Of a DNA stretch of 64,000 nt, positions 8,424 to 16,777 are shown in pieces. Source of the stretch: Mangrovimicrobium sp048323675 (GTDB taxonomy: Bacteria; Pseudomonadota; Gammaproteobacteria; Pseudomonadales; Halieaceae); the NCBI RefSeq assembly GCF_048323675.1, contig NZ_JBLWFK010000002.1, positions 930,001 through 994,000 of the forward strand. Direction: 5' to 3'. Numbering within the stretch: the first letter of the stretch is position 1; every line of letters begins with the position of its first letter. The notes under the pieces were generated by a model. That model worked only from the letters and a program-made list of their open reading frames with translations. It ran no database searches and was not told the origin of the DNA. The position numbers and the translations under genes are program-made.

Positions 8424-9326
8424 CTATTCCAGCGGAATATCGCGGTCGATCACTTCGATTACCGAGGGGAAATAGCGTCCTGACCAACCATTCCTGGCGG
8501 TGGCGTCGTAATAGGACTGGGCGAGTTTCGCCACACGCGCTGACACGCCGACCTGTTCGGCAAGTTCCAGCACGTAACTCAAGTCCTTGACCGCGTACTC
8601 CGGCGGAAAAGCCTTTTCCGGAAACTCCCTCGGCAGCAGGGACTTCGGGCCGTGATTGCGCAGTGCAAAGCTGTCGCCGGATCCCTTGGAAACGCCCTCC
8701 AGCAACAGTGCGGGATCGACTCCAGCCCGCTCGGCGACCACCATCATTTCCGCCAGGGCCAGGGTGTTCTCGAACACCAGGGCATTGTTCGCGAGCTTCA
8801 CCACCTGCCCGCAGCCGACGTCGCCACAGTGAGTGAGGTCGGTACCGATATAGCGCAGAAGTGGTTCCAGCCGGTTAAAAAGTGCCGGCGACGCGCCGAC
8901 CATGATACTGAGTTCTCCGCGTCGCGCCGCCTCGCGGGTGCGGGCCACCGGTGCGTCGGCGAAGCCGACACCGACCTCGGCCAGTGCCCGGGCGACCGTG
9001 CACGCGGCCTGGCGCGTAGTGGTGCTGAGGTCCACGACCACATCCGGTTTGTGCGCACCCGACAGCAACCCGTTTTCACCGAGGCAAACCGCCTCGACCT
9101 GGGGGCCGCCAGGCAGGGATAGAAATACGATATCCGACTGTTCAGCCAGTTCGGGAAGCGACGCGGCCCAGCGGGCGCCGGTGCCCTCGAGATTCTCGAA
9201 TGCCGCGGGATAGACGTCGTGGGCTATCACTGTGCCGGGATGCTTTTGCGCCATGTTGCGGCACATCGGTCCGCCCATGACGCCCAGTCCCACAAATCCC
9301 AGTACGGGCGTCTTATCTTTATCCAT
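8424..9326 (-). CDS. 3-hydroxyisobutyrate dehydrogenase-like NAD(P) oxidoreductase
   Basis: A 300-residue beta-hydroxyacid dehydrogenase. The dinucleotide fold starts with LGFVGLGVMGGPM (about residues 9-21), the substrate loop reads DAPVARTREAARRGELSIMVG, and the catalytic lysine is in GCGQVVKLANN. The family oxidises 3-hydroxyisobutyrate, tartronate semialdehyde or 2-hydroxymethyl acids. The usual DAPVSGG loop is replaced by DAPVART, so the substrate may be unusual. It sits between hydratase and lactonase genes in one leftward group, fitting oxidation of a hydroxy acid released in the same pathway. Confidence 0.85.
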   Translation of the reverse strand: MDKDKTPVLGFVGLGVMGGPMCRNMAQKHPGTVIAHDVYPAAFENLEGTGARWAASLPELAEQSDIVFLSLPGGPQVEAVCLGENGLLSGAHKPDVVVDLSTTTRQAACTVARALAEVGVGFADAPVARTREAARRGELSIMVGASPALFNRLEPLLRYIGTDLTHCGDVGCGQVVKLANNALVFENTLALAEMMVVAERAGVDPALLLEGVSKGSGDSFALRNHGPKSLLPREFPEKAFPPEYAVKDLSYVLELAEQVGVSARVAKLAQSYYDATARNGWSGRYFPSVIEVIDRDIPLE

Positions 9327-9400
9327 GGGGTAATACCTCGCTCGACAGCGTGTGCCGAAAAACCAGTTACATTATTGTCCTGTCCAGAATCGCTGCCGAC

Positions 9401-10258
9401 TCACTCTCCAAAAACCGCGCTCGCCTGCATCGCCAGTTGGCCTTCTGGCCCTCGCGCCCAGACCTCCAGCGCATTCTCACCCGAGCGGCGGGCCTCCAGG
9501 GTGAACGCGCGATCGACGAACAGCGGCGCGACCGCGCGGAAGTCAAACTGCTGCAGGCGCCGCCCCGCGGCGTGCTCCAGCGCGAATTGCTGCAACAGGG
9601 TCGCGGTCAGCGGCCCGTGGACGACCAGTTGCGGGTAGCCCTCTTCATGCTGCGCGTAATCGAGGTCGTAGTGGATGCGGTGGCCGTTAAAAGTCAGCGC
9701 GGAATAACGGAAAAGCAGGGTCGTATCCGGCGTCACATCGCGCGTCCACTCGGCCACCTCCTCGTAGACCTTCGGCGTCGCGGGAGCAGTCCCCGGCGGC
9801 GTGGCTTCCTTGTAGACGATATCCTGCTGCTCGACGATACAGGGACCGCCGGCGTCACTGATCGTGTGCTCGACGGTGACAAAACACAGGGCGCCAGCCT
9901 TGCCCTGCTTGCTGGCTACGCTGAGAATCTCGCTGCGCCGGGTGGCTTCGGCGCCGACCGGCAGGGGGCGCTGGTAACTGATACGACTGCCGGCCCACAT
10001 ACGCCGCGGCAATGCCACCGGCGGCAGAAAGCCGCCCCTGGCCGGGTGTCCGTCCGCGCCGAGTTCACTGCGCCGCACGACGGCATTGAAATACATCCAG
10101 TGCCAGCCAGGCGGGAGCGCATCGCCGCTGGCGGGCGCCACGGCCAGGTCGAGGGTGGCCGCCATTGCACGTACCGCCGGTTCGGCGAGGATTTCAGCGC
10201 AGGTCTCCTCGCGCCCGACCCAATCCTGGTAGGGGTTTTCCACTGCCTGGGAACTCAT
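9401..10258 (-). CDS. Mesaconyl/itaconyl-CoA hydratase-like HTD2-type MaoC protein
   Basis: A 285-residue double-hotdog hydratase. The C-terminal half has the signature LFRYSALTFNGHRIHYD followed by EGYPQLVVHGPL, characteristic of the group containing mesaconyl-C4-CoA hydratase, itaconyl-CoA hydratase and mitochondrial HTD2. These hydrate itaconyl- or mesaconyl-CoA to citramalyl-CoA, the substrate of CitE-type lyases such as the one encoded at 2120. It is transcribed leftward from the gap shared with the divergent gntR gene, where two ATGCATGAT elements lie. This is the first gene of the hydratase, dehydrogenase and lactonase run. Role in a citramalyl-CoA route is inferred from family plus context. 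Confidence 0.83.
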   Translation of the reverse strand: MSSQAVENPYQDWVGREETCAEILAEPAVRAMAATLDLAVAPASGDALPPGWHWMYFNAVVRRSELGADGHPARGGFLPPVALPRRMWAGSRISYQRPLPVGAEATRRSEILSVASKQGKAGALCFVTVEHTISDAGGPCIVEQQDIVYKEATPPGTAPATPKVYEEVAEWTRDVTPDTTLLFRYSALTFNGHRIHYDLDYAQHEEGYPQLVVHGPLTATLLQQFALEHAAGRRLQQFDFRAVAPLFVDRAFTLEARRSGENALEVWARGPEGQLAMQASAVFGE

Positions 10259-10328
10259 ATGCCTGCTGTCGCCTCCTTTGCCCCTCGCGGCAACGAGTGC
10301 TGCGATTGCCCTGAGGGAAATATAATAT

Positions 10329-10343
10329 ATTATGCATGATAAT
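10329..10343. promoter_or_regulatory. Candidate GntR operator (ATTATGCATGATAAT)
   Basis: A near-perfect AT-rich palindrome about 70 bases before the hydratase start, in the gap shared with gntR. It contains ATGCATGAT, which recurs at 10492-10500 in the same gap and in reverse at 14176-14187. Position and recurrence suggest a GntR-family operator; no binding evidence exists. Confidence 0.5.
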
Positions 10344-10489
10344 CGACGTGCGGATCATACTCCGATGGGCGCCCCGCTTTGTCAAGGAAATTGACACATA
10401 GGCCCCCGGGCGACTGGGCCCCTGCCGGGAAACCGTGTCCCGGCAGCGGTTTGCACCTAAATAATAGCGATAACAGGAGCGCACCGTTA

Positions 10490-10502
10490 GAATGCATGAT
10501 TC
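10490..10502. promoter_or_regulatory. Candidate autoregulatory GntR operator (GAATGCATGATTC)
   Basis: An imperfect palindrome 25-37 bases before the gntR start codon, sharing ATGCATGAT with the site at 10329. A regulator binding here would block its own transcription or translation start, which is common for FadR-type GntR proteins. Inferred only from pattern and location. Confidence 0.5.
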
Positions 10503-10526
10503 GACATTTGCCGGAGCCAGTAACAG

Positions 10527-11171
10527 ATGATGGACTACAGGACCAAGGAGGAGCAGGTCGCCGACTACCTCCGGGAAAACATCATCTCGGGCATGTACCC
10601 GCGCGGCTCGCGCCTGAAACAGGCGGAGATCGCCGAGGAGCTCGGGCTCAGCATCACCCCGGTGCGCGAAGCGCTGAAAATGCTCGAGGCCGAGGGCTAC
10701 ATCACCCGCGACTCCTACAAGGGCGCACAGGTGGTGCCCTTCGATGCCGAGGCCTCCGGGGAAATCCTGCAACTGCGACTCATCCTTGAAGCCCGCCTGG
10801 TGCAGGGCGCGTTGGAGAAAGTATCGGGCAAGGACATCAAGGAACTGCGTGCGCTGGCCACCGAGTTCGAGGAGGCCTTCGCCAGCGGCGACCGGCCCGC
10901 CGCCCGCGGCATCAACTACCGCTTCCACCGCAGGCTCTACGACATTGCCGACATGCCCCACACCCTGCACTTCGTGCAGATACTCTGGGCCCGCTATCCC
11001 TTCGACCTGATCAACGCCGCCAGCGGCCGCGGTGAGGATGCGGTGCGCGAGCACGAGGAAATCCTCGACGCCTTTACCGCCCGCGACACCTCCGCCGCCA
11101 TGCTGGCGATGCGCAACCACATCGAGTCCGGCTGGGACGTGCTGAAAAAGTCCGAGGCAACGGCGGACTGA
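10527..11171 (+). CDS. GntR-family regulator, FadR/FCD subgroup
   Basis: A 214-residue regulator with an N-terminal winged helix-turn-helix (QVADYLRENIISGMYPRGSRL, then AEIAEELGLSITPVREAL and a LEAEGYI wing) and an all-helical FCD ligand domain. Candidate metal ligands of FCD are in YRFHRRLYD, VREHEEILDAF and MRNHIESG. FCD regulators typically sense carboxylic acids or acyl-CoAs. GGAG nine bases upstream supports the ATG at 10527. It is divergent from the hydratase operon and convergent with a CoA-transferase gene. ATGCAT-centred sites in the neighbouring promoter gaps are its likely operators. Confidence 0.88.
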   Translation: MMDYRTKEEQVADYLRENIISGMYPRGSRLKQAEIAEELGLSITPVREALKMLEAEGYITRDSYKGAQVVPFDAEASGEILQLRLILEARLVQGALEKVSGKDIKELRALATEFEEAFASGDRPAARGINYRFHRRLYDIADMPHTLHFVQILWARYPFDLINAASGRGEDAVREHEEILDAFTARDTSAAMLAMRNHIESGWDVLKKSEATAD

Positions 11172-11176
11172 ATCGG

Positions 11177-11194
11177 GCCCGGCTTCAGCCGGGC
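11177..11194. terminator. Hairpin between convergent gntR and CoA-transferase genes
   Basis: GCCCGGC and GCCGGGC flank a four-base loop, giving a strong seven-pair hairpin at the junction of two convergent genes; it overlaps the CoA-transferase stop codon. There is no T run on either side, so termination may be inefficient or Rho-aided. Confidence 0.35.
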
Positions 11195-12405
11195 TTGCGC
11201 ACCTTCGCCCAGCCGAACTCCTCGGGGTTTGCGAGCTTGACGGCAGAGCTCTGCAATAGCGCTTCACAGTCCTCGCTGGAGTAACCCAGTTCCTGCAGCA
11301 GTTCCACGGTGTGCTCGCCAAGTTCCGGCGGCGGCAGGAAATCCCGGTCGGACACCGGTCCCGGAAATTCAGGCACCTCGAACTGCAGGCCGCGGAACGA
11401 CAGGTCCCTCAGCTTGCCGGGATGGCGCGCCTGTGGTGCCTCCAGCACCCGCTCCAGCGGCATCACCTCGGTAAAGCCCACGCCGAACTGTTTCAGGCGG
11501 CTGGTGACGTCGGCGTAGTCCAGGCCGGACACCGCAGTGCGCACCGCAGCCTCTACCCGCTCGCGCTGCTTTTTACGTTCGCGCAAGCGGTCCAGTTCCG
11601 GGTCGTCCTGCTCCGGCATGTCCAGCGCCCGGGTCAGTTTCTTCCAGTGCGCATCGGTAATGACCAGCAGGTACACCCAGCGACCGTCGGCGCTTTGATA
11701 GGCGCCGTAACCCGGCATGGCGAATTCGCCCCCCGCCTCTTTTTCCGGCCGGCCCAGCAACTGGGTCTTCAGTTGCATGCCCGCGAGATCCCGCGAAGCG
11801 AGGTGCAGGCCGGTCTCGTAAAGGCCGATTTCGATATCGCGGTCCTCCGGCGCCGTCGGCGGCCCCATCAGGGCGGACATGATGCGAATGACCGCGTAGG
11901 TGCCGGCGAACTGGTCGTGGTAGGAGGGCCCGAGGCGAGTCGGGCGGCCGTCGATGCGGTGATCTGCCATCACGCCCGTTGCGGCCTCCGCTACGGGGTT
12001 GGTGGCGAGATCATCTTCCTGGGGACCGGCGGCATAACCGCGGATGTGGCAGTAGATGATGGACGGATTGATCGCCGCGATATCGTCGGCCGCGACCTTC
12101 AGCTTGCGGGCGGAGGCCGGGGCCAAGTTGTGGATGAATACATCCGCCGTGGCAATCAGCTTGTAGAAGACCTCGATCCCCTCCTCGCTGGCCAGGTTGA
12201 TGGCGATGTCCTTCTTGCCGTAGCTGTACGCGATGAGCGTGCCGCTGGGGCCACCGCGCACCAGCGCGCGGGTGGTATCGCCGCCCGGCGGCTCGACCTT
12301 GATGATTTCCGCACCCAGTTGGGCGAGGATGTGGGTCGCAAAGGGGGCCGCGACCATGGTGCCCATTTCGATAACGCGCTTGCCCGCGAGGGGTTGGTGT
12401 GCCAT
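11185..12405 (-). CDS. Family III CoA-transferase (CaiB/BaiF)
   Basis: A 406-residue CaiB/BaiF protein. The N-terminus PLAGKRVIEMGTMVAAPFATH and QLGAEIIKVEPPGGD are classic, as is the NLASEEG segment. At the active position the sequence is DIEIGLYETGL, with Glu197 in place of the catalytic aspartate of formyl-CoA transferase, a change seen in a good part of the family. It stands alone on the minus strand between gntR and the symporter gene. An AT-rich inverted repeat (12426-12444) is just upstream. It probably activates the acid imported by the symporter or a related intermediate. Confidence 0.85.
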   Translation of the reverse strand: MAHQPLAGKRVIEMGTMVAAPFATHILAQLGAEIIKVEPPGGDTTRALVRGGPSGTLIAYSYGKKDIAINLASEEGIEVFYKLIATADVFIHNLAPASARKLKVAADDIAAINPSIIYCHIRGYAAGPQEDDLATNPVAEAATGVMADHRIDGRPTRLGPSYHDQFAGTYAVIRIMSALMGPPTAPEDRDIEIGLYETGLHLASRDLAGMQLKTQLLGRPEKEAGGEFAMPGYGAYQSADGRWVYLLVITDAHWKKLTRALDMPEQDDPELDRLRERKKQRERVEAAVRTAVSGLDYADVTSRLKQFGVGFTEVMPLERVLEAPQARHPGKLRDLSFRGLQFEVPEFPGPVSDRDFLPPPELGEHTVELLQELGYSSEDCEALLQSSAVKLANPEEFGWAKVRKPG

Positions 12406-12425
12406 GAAGTCCGTCCGATTCCAAA

Positions 12426-12444
12426 ATAATGCATTTTACATTAT
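12426..12444. promoter_or_regulatory. AT-rich inverted repeat before CoA-transferase
   Basis: ATAATGCA and TACATTAT form an inverted repeat around a TTT centre, 21-39 bases before the CoA-transferase start. The same block, TGCATTTTACATTAT, recurs at 21592-21606 before the P450 operon. A candidate operator or AT-rich promoter element. Confidence 0.45.
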
Positions 12445-12481
12445 CTGCGAGGAAGGACAATCCCGATACCGGGACAGGCGG

Positions 12482-14050
12482 CTAACCGAAGACCTCCTCC
12501 AGGTGGGCCGTCGGCAATTTCACGCTGACCAGCGACACCAGTGCCGTCAGCACGATGCCCATGATCTCACCCAGCACAGCGCAGGTATAGGGATTCGGCG
12601 CCTGCTGCTGCAGCCAGGCAGCGGTGGTCTGCAGGGCTCCCGGCGCGAACCACCGGGCATCGATCAACCCGCTGTGCAGGATGATAAAGGCCACCGCCCC
12701 GGCGATGAAACCCGATATCGCCCCCGCGGTGGTCGTGCCCCGCCACAGCACCCCCAGGATCAGCGGCCCCGCCAGCGCAGCCATGAACCCGCCCAGGCCC
12801 ACCCAGACCAGCAGCAGCACATTCATGGAGAGGAACTTCCAGGCCAGCATCGCCGAGAGCAGCAAGGTGCCGAGCGTCGCCCAGCGGCTGATCAGGAGCG
12901 TTCTGGCCTCGATCGCGGCCCCGCTCCAGTCCCGGTGAATTCGCGGCGCGATCGAGCAGCGGTAGATGTCGTTGGCAACGACCTGGCTGCTGGAAATGAT
13001 CAGGCCATCCGCGGTGGACATCACTGCCGCCAGTACGCCAACCCCCAGCAGGGCCGCCATCCAGGTGGGGAACAACTCGATGAACAGTGCCGGGATCGCC
13101 TGGTTGCTGCCGCCGACCGCCGCGAGCAGGTCATCCCCGAAAATTGCCCGCGCCAGCAGGCCGCCGAGGCCGATGGCAGGCAGGGTGAGGCCCATGGCGA
13201 AGGCATAGACCAGGAAGCGTGAACGCTGGGCGTCCTGCCGCAGCGCCCAGAGTTTGTTGCCCAGGTGGGGCAGTAGACCCAGGGGCACCGTAGAGATGGC
13301 GAGACAGGCCACGGACCACCAGGAGTTCACCAGCGCCGAGTCCGGGTTGAGCGCACCCACCAGTTCGGGGCCCTGCGCCCGCAGGCGCTCGACTACGCCG
13401 GGCAGCCCCCCGGGCACCCCGTAACCGGTAAAAAACAGGACCAGGACCAGCAGCGCCAGCAGCAGCATCAGCATGCCCTGTACGCCGTCGGTGAGGATAT
13501 CCGCGTGTGCCCCGCCCGCCATCACGTATACCAGCAACACCCCACAGGTGATGGCTATCGCCCAGGCCGGCGGCAGCCCCAGCATCCACTGGAACAGCAC
13601 CAGGCAGGAAACCAGCTGCCCTGCAAGGTAGAAGAATAGAAGCAGCGAGAAACATGCCACCAGCAGGCGCAGGAACTCCGACTGGTAGCGGTCGCCCAGG
13701 TACTCGGGGATGGACCGGCTGCCAAAGGCGGCCCCGCCCCGCGCCACCATGGTCATGCACAGCCAGACGCCCACATACACGCCCACCGGATAGAGAAACA
13801 ACACCCACATCGCGGACAGGCCGGTGGTGTAGGCGATGCCGGGAATACCGATGAATGTCGCGCCGCTGGCGGTGGTGGCGGAGAATGCGAAGGCCAGGAA
13901 CAGGGGTCCGTAACCACCGCGCGCCGTGGCGAAGTCGTCAGCGTTGCGAACCCGGCGCTGGCCGAGGTAACCGAACAGCAACATCCCGCCGATGTAGAGG
14001 AGCAGAAAGCCCCAGGACCAAAACAGCAGGTCACCGTCAATATTGTTCAT
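12482..14050 (-). CDS. Sodium:solute symporter (SSS family)
   Basis: A 522-residue inner-membrane protein with about 13 hydrophobic helices, consistent with the SSS family (proline, pantothenate and carboxylate symporters). Helix-1 and neighbouring features include FATARGGYGPLFLAFAFSATTASGATF, and the sodium-site helix 8 region contains AAVMSTADGLIISSSQ. It should import an organic acid or similar solute with sodium. The gene is 76 bases upstream of the CoA-transferase on the same strand and divergent from the aldehyde dehydrogenase gene, with an ATGCAT site in the shared gap. The substrate is unknown. Confidence 0.87.
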   Translation of the reverse strand: MNNIDGDLLFWSWGFLLLYIGGMLLFGYLGQRRVRNADDFATARGGYGPLFLAFAFSATTASGATFIGIPGIAYTTGLSAMWVLFLYPVGVYVGVWLCMTMVARGGAAFGSRSIPEYLGDRYQSEFLRLLVACFSLLLFFYLAGQLVSCLVLFQWMLGLPPAWAIAITCGVLLVYVMAGGAHADILTDGVQGMLMLLLALLVLVLFFTGYGVPGGLPGVVERLRAQGPELVGALNPDSALVNSWWSVACLAISTVPLGLLPHLGNKLWALRQDAQRSRFLVYAFAMGLTLPAIGLGGLLARAIFGDDLLAAVGGSNQAIPALFIELFPTWMAALLGVGVLAAVMSTADGLIISSSQVVANDIYRCSIAPRIHRDWSGAAIEARTLLISRWATLGTLLLSAMLAWKFLSMNVLLLVWVGLGGFMAALAGPLILGVLWRGTTTAGAISGFIAGAVAFIILHSGLIDARWFAPGALQTTAAWLQQQAPNPYTCAVLGEIMGIVLTALVSLVSVKLPTAHLEEVFG

Positions 14051-14175
14051 GCTATCGTCGCCTGATTATTCTGTCTGTTGCAGTCGATCGATTGGTCGGG
14101 CGCCTCGCCCCCGCCATTGTCGCGCATCGGGAGTCGAACGGCGATGCGACCTTGTCCCGTTTCCCGTCGAACATG

Positions 14176-14187
14176 TATCATGCATCA
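14176..14187. promoter_or_regulatory. Candidate GntR operator in symporter/dehydrogenase gap
   Basis: TATCATGCATCA is the reverse complement of TGATGCATGATA and matches the ATGCATGAT elements beside gntR. It lies in the 253-base divergent gap between the symporter and aldehyde dehydrogenase genes, where one site could control both. Confidence 0.45.
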
Positions 14188-14303
14188 TGCACGAATAATT
14201 CCAGACTATGCAAGACTGGTTGCGGCGCCCGCCTCCGGGCCAGCCAGGACCAGGGGCCAGTGCGGGCTCAACCGCTGTGCCTTACCGGGAGGAGCACGAT
14301 TCC

Positions 14304-15785
14304 ATGAGCGAGCAATACCAGATGTACATCGATGGGCAGTGGCGGGACAGCGCCAGTGGCGAAACCATGGCCTGTATCAACCCCTTCGACCAGAGCGAGT
14401 GGGCACGCATACCGGTGGCCACCAGCGGCGATGTCGAGGATGCCCTGCAGGCCGCTCGCGCTGCCTACCACAGCCACTGGCGCCACACCTCCCCCGGCAC
14501 CCGCGCCGGCCTTTTGAACAAACTCGCCGACCTGATGGACGCCAACGCGGACCGCCTGGCGCTGCTGGAAACCACGGACAACGGCAAGGTCATCCGCGAA
14601 ACCCGCTCACAGGTCGGCTACGCCGCACGCATCTTCCGCTACTGCGCGGGCTACGCCGACAAGCTTCACGGGCAGGTCGTTCCCCTGGACCAGAAGGACG
14701 TGATGGACATGGCGCTGCGCGTGCCCTACGGCGTGGTGGCGGCCATCACCGCGTGGAACTCGCCCATCGCCATACTCGCCAACAAGCTCCCCGCGGCGCT
14801 GGCCACGGGTAACTGCGTGGTCGTCAAACCCTCAGAACACGCCTCGGCAACCACGCTGGAAATTGCCAGACTGGCAGACCAAGCGGGATTCCCGCCGGGG
14901 GTGGTCAACGTGGTCACCGGCGCGGCGGAGGTCGGCAGGGCGCTGGTCGGGTCCGATCTGGTGGACAAGATCAGTTTCACCGGCAGTCCCGGCGTCGGGC
15001 GCCTGATTGCCGAATCCGCCGGCCGCAACCTGAAACCCGTGTCGCTGGAACTGGGTGGCAAATCCCCCAACATCATCTTCGCCGACGCCAATTTGGACAA
15101 GGCCGTGGTCGGTGCACTGGCGGGCATTTTCGGCGCCACCGGACAGACCTGTATCGCCGGCTCCAGGCTGCTGGTGCAGCGCCCGGTTTACGACGAGGTG
15201 GTGTCCCGCCTCGCCGCCCGCGCCGGGGATATCGTGCTGGGCGACCCGCGCGATGCGGCGACGGAGATGGGCACCGCCGCCAACCAGCCGCAGTTCGAGC
15301 GCATCATGGCGTTTATCGAAGCGGCCAGGGCGGACGGTGCGACACTGGTCGCCGGGGGTTCCGCGGCCCGCGAGGGCAAACTCGCCAGGGGACTGTTCAT
15401 CCAGCCGACGATTTTCGCCGATGTCGACAACAAGATGCGCGTTGCGCAGGAGGAAATTTTCGGCCCGGTGCTGTCGGTCATCCCCTTCGATACCGAAGAA
15501 GAAGCGATTGCAATCGGCAACGACACGCCCTTCGGCCTCGCCAGCGGCGTCTGGACCCAGGACATCTCCCGCGCCATGCGCATGATGCGCGCGCTGGATA
15601 GCGGCGTGGTCTGGGTCAATACCTACCGCACCTCCGCCCCCCAGGCGCCCTTTGGCGGGATGAAAGCCAGCGGATTTGGCCGCGAGCGCGGCGAGGCCGG
15701 CCTGCTGGAGTTCACTACACTTAAAAACGTAATGATCGACTACTCCACCGATGCGCGTGACCCGTTCACGATGAAATTCGGTTAA
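14304..15785 (+). CDS. Aldehyde dehydrogenase, NAD(P)-dependent
   Basis: A 493-residue aldehyde dehydrogenase superfamily enzyme. The catalytic cysteine is in GATGQTCIAGSR, the general base in LELGGKSP, the cofactor site in SFTGSPGVG and the oxyanion asparagine in AITAWNSP. GGAGGAG nine bases before the ATG at 14304 fixes the start; the frame is open further upstream but that part is not homologous. It oxidises an aldehyde to the acid. It is transcribed away from the symporter and converges on the thioesterase gene. Substrate unknown; a semialdehyde from the neighbouring hydroxyacid dehydrogenase would fit. Confidence 0.88.
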   Translation: MSEQYQMYIDGQWRDSASGETMACINPFDQSEWARIPVATSGDVEDALQAARAAYHSHWRHTSPGTRAGLLNKLADLMDANADRLALLETTDNGKVIRETRSQVGYAARIFRYCAGYADKLHGQVVPLDQKDVMDMALRVPYGVVAAITAWNSPIAILANKLPAALATGNCVVVKPSEHASATTLEIARLADQAGFPPGVVNVVTGAAEVGRALVGSDLVDKISFTGSPGVGRLIAESAGRNLKPVSLELGGKSPNIIFADANLDKAVVGALAGIFGATGQTCIAGSRLLVQRPVYDEVVSRLAARAGDIVLGDPRDAATEMGTAANQPQFERIMAFIEAARADGATLVAGGSAAREGKLARGLFIQPTIFADVDNKMRVAQEEIFGPVLSVIPFDTEEEAIAIGNDTPFGLASGVWTQDISRAMRMMRALDSGVVWVNTYRTSAPQAPFGGMKASGFGRERGEAGLLEFTTLKNVMIDYSTDARDPFTMKFG

Positions 15786-15798
15786 CAGGCCACTGGGC

Positions 15799-15822
15799 CC
15801 CCGCTGCGACCACGTTGCGGGG
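15799..15822. terminator. Hairpin between convergent ALDH and thioesterase genes
   Basis: CCCCGC and GCGGGG lie 12 bases apart in the 54-base gap of two convergent genes. No T run follows on either strand, so this is only a weak terminator candidate. Confidence 0.3.
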
Positions 15823-15839
15823 CGTCCGCGCCCGGGTGG

Positions 15840-16721
15840 TCAGGCCCGGTCGCGAATCCCGACCATCAACTCCTGGATCACCGTGGCGACCAGCTCACCG
15901 TCCCGGTTATAGATTGCGCCACGCGCCAGCCCCCGGCCGCCGCCGGACCAGGGGCTGTCGGTTGTGTACAACAACCATTCGTCGGTTTTTGCCGGCTGAT
16001 GGAACCACATACTGTGGTTGAGCGTCGCGATGATCATGCGCTCGAGTTCCAGCGGGGACAGGTGGGATGCGATAGCCGCAGCCCCAAGGCGATAGTCCGA
16101 GAGGAAGGCGAGCATGCAATCGTGCTGGTCCTGCAGGGACAGGCCCCCCGCGGATGGCATGCGGAACCAGTAATCCCGCTGCGGGCCCGCGCTGCGATCG
16201 AAAAATACTTTTTCCATGTCGACAACGCGCACGTCGACGGGAAAGGCCTGGGTATAAGCCGCGACGACGATTGCCGGCAGTTTTCCGGCGTTCTTCCTTA
16301 CAAACTCGATTTCAGGCACCAGGCCTTCGGGAGGGGGCACTTCCGGCGCCGTGGAAAGTTGATGTTCCAGCCCCGGACCTGCAGCGTTGAATGCGCACAA
16401 CATGTCCAGGATAAGCTTGCCGTCCTGGACGCCCGTGACCCGGCGGTTGGCGAAACGCTTGCCATCGCGCACGATTTCCACGCGATATTCGACGGGCTTC
16501 CTGGAACTGCCGGGACTGGGAAAACAGGCGCTGCAGTTGTGAACCGGCCAGGGCGGTGTTGTCTCCTGGGCGGCAGCCAGGCCCTGGGCCAGCAACTGGC
16601 CACCAAACATCATGCCGACCTGGTTATCCTGGTTGTAGCAATTGCGAAAGTGGTTCTGGTCCAGTTTTTCCAGCGCCAGCAGTGCCTGCGCTACCTCGGA
16701 ATCCGGAATGTTTGAATCCAA
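15840..16721 (-). CDS. Acyl-CoA thioesterase II (TesB-like)
   Basis: A 293-residue double-hotdog thioesterase of the TesB type. The N-terminal half has MMFGGQLLAQGLAAA, the C-terminal half TLNHSMWFH, then LLYTTDSPWSGGGRGLARGAIYN and a glutamine in ATVIQELM matching the Asp/Thr/Gln active site group. It hydrolyses acyl-CoA to free acid and CoA. The start is a TTG at 16721 with AAGGA nine bases upstream; no better start exists. It is the last gene of the six-gene leftward P450 operon A and may release a stalled CoA ester or recycle CoA. Confidence 0.85.
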   Translation of the reverse strand: MDSNIPDSEVAQALLALEKLDQNHFRNCYNQDNQVGMMFGGQLLAQGLAAAQETTPPWPVHNCSACFPSPGSSRKPVEYRVEIVRDGKRFANRRVTGVQDGKLILDMLCAFNAAGPGLEHQLSTAPEVPPPEGLVPEIEFVRKNAGKLPAIVVAAYTQAFPVDVRVVDMEKVFFDRSAGPQRDYWFRMPSAGGLSLQDQHDCMLAFLSDYRLGAAAIASHLSPLELERMIIATLNHSMWFHQPAKTDEWLLYTTDSPWSGGGRGLARGAIYNRDGELVATVIQELMVGIRDRA

Positions 16722-16777
16722 TTTTTTATTTCCTTGCTAATGGGTGTGCAGGTGGGTCGTCCGCCTTGTCATTGAAT

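Noticed and set aside
10194..11321. A 375-codon leftward frame across gntR
   Set aside because: It runs over the gntR coding sequence, the promoter gap and a neighbouring gene end, and lacks any recognisable motif.
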